Assembly (NCBI GenBank): GCA_934254725.1
Contig: CAKQLR010000008.1
Span: 1-48,464, forward strand
Direction of reading: 5' to 3'
Length of the DNA: 48,464 bases
From: an uncultured Clostridia bacterium
GTDB lineage: Bacteria; Bacillota; Clostridia; Christensenellales; Borkfalkiaceae
Position numbers and translations under genes: made by a program. Positions 41,230-48,464 of this stretch are shown here, in pieces. A model generated the notes under the pieces. The model had not been told where the DNA came from and searched no databases. It was given only the letters and a program-made list of their open reading frames with translations. Each line of letters opens with the position of its first letter. The stretch's first letter is position 1.

Positions 41230-44200
41230 TTAAAGTACGAATTTTTTAGCCGCAGCTATCGTTGCAGCCGCTGCCGCCGTGAGCAACGTTACTACAGCCA
41301 GGAAGTCGGATATTCCGCCTGCAGCTTTCGCTTCGGCATTCAGGTTTTCGTAATAAGTCGCCCATGCGCTTTCGTACGCCGCGATTTCCTCCGCGCCCTC
41401 GCCCGGCTTGAACGCCTTAAGGTCGAGCACTATCGCCCTTGCCGTGAGGATGTTCGCATAGCTTCCGTTTTCATTGAATGCGTTGAGCTTTTCGGTGAGC
41501 GAGTCTTTAAGGAAGTTTACGTGCGCGCCTTCTATGGTTTTTGCTTCCGCGAGAATTGCCGCGTGGTTTTCGTGCGTGAACAGAATTAAATCGGTTTCGG
41601 TAAGTTTGCCGAGAAAGTCGCGTACCTTATCCGCATTTGCGGAGGTCTTATTCGCCTTGTAGTCTTCGGTGTACTTTTTGAGGTTTGCGGACTTAACGTC
41701 TATGCTTGCGACCACGTTGAGCGTGAATTCTTTTTCGCCCGCGTAGTTGTCGTCATCTACCGTTACTTTGAACAGATACAAACCGAATTTATCCAGCTCG
41801 CTTACTTCGCCGCCGAACGTGAGCGTTTCTTTGAAACCGATTGCCGTATCTTTAAGGCTGTTACCGATTTGCGTGTAGTTTCCGAGCGGAACATATATGC
41901 CGTTTTCGGTCTCTACCGAGCCTTCGCATACGAACTTAATGGCGTCCGTGATGTCCTTTTTGTCAACGATTACGGTGAAGTCTTTGTAATTCTTGCCGTC
42001 GCCGTCCTTGAGAGCGAACGCTACCGAAGATTTCAAAATAACCCTTACGGTATACGTGCCGGCATTCAGGATTTCTTCGACTTTCTGACCGTTGAAGTAC
42101 AGTTCGCAACCGAAGTCGTCCGCCGTAGAGTTGGCTTTTACCGTTATTGCGGTTTCGTAATTGTAGTACGGGAAGACTTCTCCGCTGTACGTGTAACGAG
42201 CGCCGAGGTCGGCTATCTCGATAAGCGGTTTTGTTATAGAAAGTATGCCGTAGTCCTTGGTTTCGTCGTCCGCGTTCTCAAACGTTACCGTGTAGTTTGC
42301 GTTGTCGTAGAACGCTCTGAACGTCCATTCGCCGCCGCGGAGCGTCTTTTCCGTCAACTCCGTACCGTTCTGCTTTATAGTGTAAGTGAGGTTGAGAACG
42401 TCGAGCGTTTCGCCTGCTTTCAGCGTGTAACCGTCTTTAAGTCCGATTGCAAGCTTCATGTTCGCTATAGCGTCGGTGTACTCGAATTCGCTATCCGTTA
42501 TTGTCAGCGTTATCGCGCGCTTTTCTATAGTATATACGGAATAGTCACCCATGGTGTATACGAACTTTACAGCGTAATTGCCATTTACACACTCTGCCGT
42601 TATTGCATATTTACCTGCGTTTTCGCCTGCTTCTTTGGAAAGTTTTACTATAGCTGCGAGGCTGTCGCCTTCTACTATTGTGCCATCCTTAAGAGTGGAA
42701 GTTAACGCTTCAAGCTCGTTGCCGTATACGCTGGACTTATCCTCTACCGATACGGTTATTGCTCGCTTGGTTATGGTGTAAATGCCGTTCGTTACGGTTA
42801 TTGCGTAATTTGCGTTATCCTTATCCGCATCCGTAGTGATCACATACTCGCCTACGTTTTTAGCGGTGATTGCTTTAAGCGTATAAACGTTTTCGTCGCC
42901 GTTCACTATGCTGCCGCTCGTTACGTTTGCCGTAAGCTCTGCAAGCGCTTCGCCGTACACGCTCGTCTTGTCGTCAATCGTCACGGTTATTGCGCGCTTC
43001 GTTACGGAATAGTGCCCTATTTCAAACGTTATCGCGTAGTTTTTATTTATTCCGTTACCGGTTATTTCATACTTACCTACGCTACTTGCGCTTGTCACGC
43101 TGCATACGATTTCGGCTATATCCGAAAGGGTGTCGTTGCCGAAAAGCTGTCCATCTTTGATACCGAGAGTTATCTCAGCTACATTATTTCCGTACACGCT
43201 CGTTGCGTCGTTTATCTTAAGCTTTATAGGCGCAGGATTGATGGTAAAGCTTGTAGTTCCGAAAGTATTTTTGATAGTGTAGTTACCCGCGTTGGCTCCG
43301 CCGAGCGTTGCCGTTGCGGTATATGTGCCTACGTTTACAAAGGAGCCTTCAGTGCTTACGTTTACCGTCACTATGTCTAAGCCGCAGAGTTCGCCGTCTT
43401 TTACTTTTGCCTCGGGTTTCTGTGCTTCGCCGTTAAAGGTAAGGCCTGTAGTCCACTCGATTTCAATTGCCTTTGCGGTTACATTGTAAGTTAACGTGTA
43501 CGTTCTTTCGCGCTCGCCCGACCCTACTTTTACGATTATTTCGTAAGTGCCTGCGTTTCTGACGTTTGCAACGGTCTCTCCGTTAAAGGTAATGACTATT
43601 ACTATTTCCTTTTCAAACGTGTCCGTTCCGGTTACATTTGCGGTTACTTCGGGAATAAATTCGCTTCCGTCGAATACCCTACTTCCTCCGTCCGTAAACG
43701 TTACGGTGTAATATTTGTCGGATGCATTTACTTTGAAAGTCGTTTCGTTGAACGTGAAGTTATAGTTACTGTTTTCCGCAAACGCCGTTACTTTGTATGT
43801 GCCCGGCATTAACGAATTGTCGCTCGTCATAAACGCGTCGTCCTCAAACGTAATCGTTCCGTTTGCAGCAACCGTCGCAACCAACGTGCCGTTCGACCAT
43901 ATCTTATAGCTGAAAGTAATCGTGTCTACCAAATCGACCGATGTTGCGTTGAATACTATAGTTGTGTTATCCGTCGTAACGCCTGTTTTCTCAACTACGG
44001 TCACGGTTGCGTCTTTTGCGAGTATCTCGAATTCCTTTGTCTCGCCGTCCGCTATGCGATAGTATTTAGCGTCGTCGCCCGAAAGGGTTGCCGTTGCAGT
44101 GTGTTCCCCTGCGTTTATTGCCGCGCCGCCTACAGTTACGGTTACCTTATCACTGCCGAGGGCTACAACAGAAGCTGTCGGGTTCTGAGCCGTGCCGTTG

Positions 44201-47200
44201 TAGGTGAAGTTATCTTCTTCCCAGGTTACCGTTAAACTATAAGCAGTAACACCCGTAGCGGTTGTTCCTAACGTGTAACTCTTGTTTGCAAATTCGCCCG
44301 TGTACTTTACCGTTGCGGTGATTACGTTGTTTTCCAAGCCGAAGCCCGTAACGGAAATTTCCGTCGTTACAGTCTTAGTGGCACCGTTTATGAACGTAAG
44401 GATAACTTCTACCGTTTTCGCTCCGTCGCCGTAGATTATTGCGCTTGCGTTTACTACGGAAACAGCCGTGGCTATTTCGCCTGCGTAATTCTGCAAATCC
44501 CCTATTTTGCCGTTAACATATGCTAAATCCGTAGCAATTAAGTCGTTTGTAAGGGTGCCGTAAGCCTTATAACAAGCTTTTGCGGCGTCAAGAAGTTCGT
44601 TGCCGGACTTAGAGGAAAGTTCCTTAACCGATGCGATATAATCCGCTAAAGCCGTCCTTATAATATATAAATCTTTCGTGAAAGAATCGGTAAGCTTTTT
44701 GCTTGTAAGCTGTGCGTCTTTCTTAACGTACGTGGTGAAGCTGTCTGCCGAAAGTTCAATATTTTCGGTAGAGCCGCCGTTGTACGTTACAATCGCGTTA
44801 AGAACGAAAGTTTCGCCTTCGTTTATCTCGTAAACATTGCCCTCTGCAAGTTCAACACTTATTACAACTTTGTCTAATTTTGTTGCGGCGTCAAGGGCGA
44901 TAGCGCTATTATGCGTAGCTTCGGCGGTTTCAACCCCGTCGGTGTAGTAGGTAAACTTTCCGTCTGCAGCAAACCGCATGGCAGGTATGGTTATCTTTCC
45001 GCCGGAAACGGTGTACTGTACGCCGTCTATTATTATAACCTTGCCGTTTAAGGCTTCGTTTACGGAGAATTGAACGGTTGATATAAACTTTTCGCCGTCA
45101 AATTCCAAGAACCTGCCGCTCATAGCCTGGTTAAGGGTAACTGTCAAAACACTGATTCTTGCCGCAGAATCAACCGTGAAAGTTTCTAACGTGAACGCCT
45201 TGTCAGCAAATGCCTTGTAGGTTTTACCGGCTTCTAAATTAACAAAGCCATACAAACCGTAAATTCTGCCAGACATCATAAATACGGTCGTGTTATCGGT
45301 ATAACCGCCCGAGCAACCGTCGATAATGGTCTGTTCTCCTACGATAGCTCCTTCGGCTACGTTGATTACGCCCGCGCCGTTCGTCTGAGCTATGCCCGCA
45401 AACGTACCGTTTATGTTAAGCGTGCCGTTTACGGTAAGCATACCGCTCTTTGCAAAGCCATGCGCGCCTAAAACGTCGGCTTGAGGGTACTGCTTACCGC
45501 TTTTATCCGACTGAATAAGTCCGTCGTAAACGTATAATCCGCCGCCTGCGACTATGTTCAGGGTTGCGCCATCATCTACGGTAACTACCGCGCCAGGCAT
45601 AATTTTGTACTTATGCGCCATTGTGACGGTTGCGCCACTCTTTAATACAAAGTTATATGTGTACGGAATAGCAAGAACCATATCCGCACTACCGTAGCCT
45701 TGCAAGTAGAACTCCCCTGCTGTAATTTTACCGTAAACTGAAATAGTACAAACTCCGCTGTCGCCAAGGTGAATATTACCGACTTTTTCGTTTACTGTTT
45801 TGTTCGTGTAGGTGATTTCAAGGTGACTACCCTCTTCCATCCAAATAAGAGTACCGTCGGTAGAAGAACCCTTCGCCCCTATAAGATTTACGTCCTGAGT
45901 TGTTATACTGCCCCAAAAGAAGAGAGACGTAGAACCTACAACTTTCGCTCCATAATTTACAACTTGCTTGCATTGAACGTTTACCGTAGCAAACTGAACG
46001 AACGGGAATTGATTAGCACTGTACAATGACGAAGTGTTAGAGCCGCCCGAATAGTTGTTAACCATAAACGGTTGTTTGAGTTCTGCACCGCTGTTTACGG
46101 TAAGGGTGCCGCTACCGCTAACGAGACCGCGGACGTCCATATTGCCGTTTACTATTAAAGAGCCGTTATTTATAAGCTGAGCGTAATCCCCCGAAGTGTG
46201 ACCTTGCGCATTCTGGTCGGTGCTGTGTTGAACGCCGCCTACTTTAAGACTTCCGTTAACGGTAAGCGTTGCGCCGCTATCTATTGTAACCGTAATAAAA
46301 GGCTTGATCCCCTTATTCCAACTTACTCTCGCGCTTGTCGCGTTGTTTTGTTTGTATCCCGTGGTATCTAAAGCCGAATACGGCAACAACAAAGTTACGC
46401 CTGCGGGAATGGTTATATCTGCCGAAACAGAAAGGTCATACATTACCTTAATCGTAGCGCTTTCGTATGCGGTTCCGTTCCAAAGGGAATCCACCGCTTC
46501 TTCAAGCGTTGCGAAATACTGCCCGCCGATAAACACTTTAGCGTTTTCGCCCGAATAAACAGCTTTAAGAGTAATAGCTTTACTTAAACTGAAAGTATAA
46601 GTTGCGTCAGTACTTTTTAGCGCGCCGTCGCTATCATACCAACCCATAAAGTGTGCGGAAGTATCCGTATTAGAGGTTGTAAACGTAACCCTGCTGCCTG
46701 CAGAAACAGACGAATTATTATCTAAAACGGTTTCCCCTGTTTTAGCGGAAACCGAAGCAGTAGCGGAGTTGGTTTCAAACCCGACGTTATATTCGCCCGT
46801 AACAAACATTACGTTTGCTATTGCGACAATATCTTCGCTCGGGAATTCGTCTCTATTCTTATAATACGCTAAATAAACAGTACTTTCCGCTCCATCTTCC
46901 GCACTTACCGGTATAGCCATACGCTGCCAACCGAGCGCGCCCTGACAATGAGATATATCATCGCTGCCGAGATCTGCACCGAGATAACCGATTCTATCCT
47001 TATACTCGTCCTTTATAAACGTGTACTGGAACATAGCTGACGGGTTGTCTATTTTTGTGTTTATTCCGTAATAAACCTTATCACCCATACCGGCCGTTAC
47101 GTATCCTTCTTCGGGCTTAACTTCCGTATTGATATAGCAATCGAAAACAAGAACGCCTTTTCCTTTGACTTTTAAACCGATGTTGGAAATATTATCGCTA

Positions 47201-48464
47201 AGATCCTTCCTTCTCAAAACGGAAGCAAACGCAATTTTATCCGTATCGGATACTTCCTGACAATAATCAAAATTAAAGGTTTCGTTGTTTATTATCTCTA
47301 CGGGAAGAGATCCTTCCGCAACAAGATATTCATTTATCGAAATATTATACTCGATAGACGTCGCAAATTCGGTTGCGGCATATCCTTCCTTTTCAAAAAC
47401 AAACCTGATAGTTCTTCCCTTCGAAAGATCTGTTACCCTGTAGACATACGTTCCGTTGTCGTTTATAACGCTTATAGAGTCGCTTACAGCCGGGTCCTTT
47501 ACGATTACCGTCGCACCCTCTACTTCGGGGACTCTGTATATAATCGAAGCGTTCTCAAGGAAAGAATCGAAAGTCATCTTTTCATATAAAAACAACTCTC
47601 CGTTTTGCGTAACGCCGTCCTTTTCATATTCATACGCGATTTTATTTGAAAGCGGAAGCCTTTCTTTAAATTCCACTTTAACGGATACGTCATCGGTTAA
47701 CTTTAATATATCGCCGTTAGACTTAATTAAATCCCCCCAACTGCCGTCCGCTTGTTTTATACGGTATCCGTAAAATTCTTGTGCGCTGTTCTCATCGGCA
47801 ATGCCGTAAAGCTGAACGACTCCGAACATAGGCATCTCTATACCTGCGGAAATATCAACGCGTGTAAAATTATATATATTGTACACCCTTCCGTTTCCGG
47901 ATATTTCCACGTCGAAATGCAGCCGTTTATTTAAATCGAACGCCTGAATATCTCTGATATACGCGGTATCCGTACCGCTTGAACCGCTACTGTCTTTTTT
48001 ATAATAAATATATAAATCGATTTCTTCATCGGAATTATTTTTACATTCATAAATATTCCACACCTTTTCATCGGCAAGAACGGCTTCGTGAGAAGTTAAT
48101 GAACAGTTTTTGCCTTTTGTGTTCGTTACTTTTCCGTTATAATCAAAATACAGGTAATCCCAGTTGTTTTCGCTTGAACAAGCGTAATTTATTCTGATAG
48201 CCGTATGCGCCGGAACCTTTATATGAATATCGCTCTTCGTGCTGTTTTTGTCTTGGTTATTTGAGCGATAATAGTTGCCTTCTTCAACGTATACCCAAGG
48301 ATTTTCACCCGTAAGCGACACAAACGCAGACATTCCCTCGGCGGTGACGCTACCCTCACGCGCCGGCGATAACCTTAAAGAACCACCGCTCGGCGATTGA
48401 AACCGAGCCGATTGAACCTGTCCTCCGCTATTAGCTGTACAGGTAATATCCTTCAAATAAGCAG
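41230..48464 (-). CDS. Giant MBG-repeat surface protein (5' end outside window)
   Basis: 2,410 residues are visible and the frame is open to the right edge; the true start lies beyond it. From the N side: beta-rich domains, an InlB B-repeat-like segment (AHFMGWYDSDGALKS and ITLKAVYSG, near 46600), a long beta-solenoid of short turns rich in Gly, Asn and Val (near 45000-46300), a helical segment near 44600, then Ig-like modules with YNGTAQNP / FNGEAQKPEA (44000-44230 and 43250-43460) and three tandem MBG-type units each with SVYG (43210-42500). The C-terminus has a helical spacer and one membrane helix ending AAAKKFVL, with no LPxTG. Probably a cell-surface adhesin; ligand unknown. Only 23 nt before the lipoprotein gene. 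Confidence 0.8.
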   Translation of the reverse strand, partial: AYLKDITCTANSGGQVQSARFQSPSGGSLRLSPAREGSVTAEGMSAFVSLTGENPWVYVEEGNYYRSNNQDKNSTKSDIHIKVPAHTAIRINYACSSENNWDYLYFDYNGKVTNTKGKNCSLTSHEAVLADEKVWNIYECKNNSDEEIDLYIYYKKDSSGSSGTDTAYIRDIQAFDLNKRLHFDVEISGNGRVYNIYNFTRVDISAGIEMPMFGVVQLYGIADENSAQEFYGYRIKQADGSWGDLIKSNGDILKLTDDVSVKVEFKERLPLSNKIAYEYEKDGVTQNGELFLYEKMTFDSFLENASIIYRVPEVEGATVIVKDPAVSDSISVINDNGTYVYRVTDLSKGRTIRFVFEKEGYAATEFATSIEYNISINEYLVAEGSLPVEIINNETFNFDYCQEVSDTDKIAFASVLRRKDLSDNISNIGLKVKGKGVLVFDCYINTEVKPEEGYVTAGMGDKVYYGINTKIDNPSAMFQYTFIKDEYKDRIGYLGADLGSDDISHCQGALGWQRMAIPVSAEDGAESTVYLAYYKNRDEFPSEDIVAIANVMFVTGEYNVGFETNSATASVSAKTGETVLDNNSSVSAGSRVTFTTSNTDTSAHFMGWYDSDGALKSTDATYTFSLSKAITLKAVYSGENAKVFIGGQYFATLEEAVDSLWNGTAYESATIKVMYDLSVSADITIPAGVTLLLPYSALDTTGYKQNNATSARVSWNKGIKPFITVTIDSGATLTVNGSLKVGGVQHSTDQNAQGHTSGDYAQLINNGSLIVNGNMDVRGLVSGSGTLTVNSGAELKQPFMVNNYSGGSNTSSLYSANQFPFVQFATVNVQCKQVVNYGAKVVGSTSLFFWGSITTQDVNLIGAKGSSTDGTLIWMEEGSHLEITYTNKTVNEKVGNIHLGDSGVCTISVYGKITAGEFYLQGYGSADMVLAIPYTYNFVLKSGATVTMAHKYKIMPGAVVTVDDGATLNIVAGGGLYVYDGLIQSDKSGKQYPQADVLGAHGFAKSGMLTVNGTLNINGTFAGIAQTNGAGVINVAEGAIVGEQTIIDGCSGGYTDNTTVFMMSGRIYGLYGFVNLEAGKTYKAFADKAFTLETFTVDSAARISVLTVTLNQAMSGRFLEFDGEKFISTVQFSVNEALNGKVIIIDGVQYTVSGGKITIPAMRFAADGKFTYYTDGVETAEATHNSAIALDAATKLDKVVISVELAEGNVYEINEGETFVLNAIVTYNGGSTENIELSADSFTTYVKKDAQLTSKKLTDSFTKDLYIIRTALADYIASVKELSSKSGNELLDAAKACYKAYGTLTNDLIATDLAYVNGKIGDLQNYAGEIATAVSVVNASAIIYGDGAKTVEVILTFINGATKTVTTEISVTGFGLENNVITATVKYTGEFANKSYTLGTTATGVTAYSLTVTWEEDNFTYNGTAQNPTASVVALGSDKVTVTVGGAAINAGEHTATATLSGDDAKYYRIADGETKEFEILAKDATVTVVEKTGVTTDNTTIVFNATSVDLVDTITFSYKIWSNGTLVATVAANGTITFEDDAFMTSDNSLMPGTYKVTAFAENSNYNFTFNETTFKVNASDKYYTVTFTDGGSRVFDGSEFIPEVTANVTGTDTFEKEIVIVITFNGETVANVRNAGTYEIIVKVGSGERERTYTLTYNVTAKAIEIEWTTGLTFNGEAQKPEAKVKDGELCGLDIVTVNVSTEGSFVNVGTYTATATLGGANAGNYTIKNTFGTTSFTINPAPIKLKINDATSVYGNNVAEITLGIKDGQLFGNDTLSDIAEIVCSVTSASSVGKYEITGNGINKNYAITFEIGHYSVTKRAITVTIDDKTSVYGEALAELTANVTSGSIVNGDENVYTLKAITAKNVGEYVITTDADKDNANYAITVTNGIYTITKRAITVSVEDKSSVYGNELEALTSTLKDGTIVEGDSLAAIVKLSKEAGENAGKYAITAECVNGNYAVKFVYTMGDYSVYTIEKRAITLTITDSEFEYTDAIANMKLAIGLKDGYTLKAGETLDVLNLTYTIKQNGTELTEKTLRGGEWTFRAFYDNANYTVTFENADDETKDYGILSITKPLIEIADLGARYTYSGEVFPYYNYETAITVKANSTADDFGCELYFNGQKVEEILNAGTYTVRVILKSSVAFALKDGDGKNYKDFTVIVDKKDITDAIKFVCEGSVETENGIYVPLGNYTQIGNSLKDTAIGFKETLTFGGEVSELDKFGLYLFKVTVDDDNYAGEKEFTLNVVASIDVKSANLKKYTEDYKANKTSANADKVRDFLGKLTETDLILFTHENHAAILAEAKTIEGAHVNFLKDSLTEKLNAFNENGSYANILTARAIVLDLKAFKPGEGAEEIAAYESAWATYYENLNAEAKAAGGISDFLAVVTLLTAAAAATIAAAKKFVL

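Noticed and set aside
41869..42705. 278-codon plus-strand frame opposite the giant surface protein
   Set aside because: It lies wholly antisense to the MBG region and is an echo of repeat codon use; no start signal, odd Tyr/Arg/Val-rich composition.
42500..43210. CRISPR-like repeated DNA
   Set aside because: The periodicity of about 220 bp reflects tandem MBG protein modules that differ at the DNA level; there are no short identical repeats with spacers.

Overview
The window looks like chromosomal DNA of an anaerobic, Gram-positive-type low-to-mid GC bacterium of the Clostridia (Bacillota), probably an uncultured gut or rumen lineage. The evidence is the mix of Rex, RNase J, a PhoP/PhoR pair, the VTC/DUF4956/Cthe_2159 cluster, YesL and YkvI membrane proteins, AGGAGG ribosome binding sites, several TTG/GTG starts, near-consensus sigma-A promoters and many lipoprotein signal peptides. 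No species can be named from the sequence alone.

Layout. (1) 1-1385: a small minus-strand accessory operon, KilA-N protein > XRE regulator > SEFIR/TIR-like protein (cut by the window edge), behind a good promoter. (2) 1418-7160: Cthe_2159-type lipoprotein, DUF4956 membrane protein and VTC polymerase in one operon, with an OmpR-family two-component system next to it. The two promoter regions share a TTAA-type box, so the kinase/regulator pair probably controls the cluster and itself. (3) 7330-10610: a six-hairpin glycosidase, an XRE regulator, a 294-bp MITE-like element with terminal inverted repeats, and a lipoprotein whose start codon lies at the element's edge. (4) 10699-13803: CPBP protease and rlmH, facing dapA-dapB. 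(5) 13950-19515: a long plus-strand operon of YesL-like protein, methyltransferase, Hsp33, a TPR protein and a HEAT-like protein. (6) 19577-23266: a YkvI-family transporter convergent with an NMT1/SsuABC-type ABC transporter that has a structured 5' leader. (7) 23305-27743: phosphate regulation, with PhoP, PhoR and a Na/Pi cotransporter; both promoter regions carry hexamers repeated every 11 bp, as in Pho boxes. (8) 27862-37951: housekeeping genes valS, rnj, a TrmR/TrhP-like tRNA wobble-uridine pair, a Sfp-type phosphopantetheinyl transferase and rex, then a P1B-type ATPase that has lost its catalytic motifs. (9) 38039-38338: tRNA-Pro(GGG) with promoter and terminators. (10) 38369-40425: GH43-like enzyme divergent from an AraC regulator, with two perfect-consensus promoters and a perfect inverted repeat between them. 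(11) 40583-48464: a lipoprotein behind a giant (over 2,400 residue) repeat-rich surface protein that runs off the window.

Most of the window is ordinary core genome. The parts most worth a second look are the SEFIR/XRE/KilA-N operon, the P-type ATPase pseudoenzyme beside rex, the Pho-box arrays, the shared box of the VTC system, the structured leader of the ABC transporter, the MITE-like element, and the YkvI gene whose start codon is inside a terminator hairpin.
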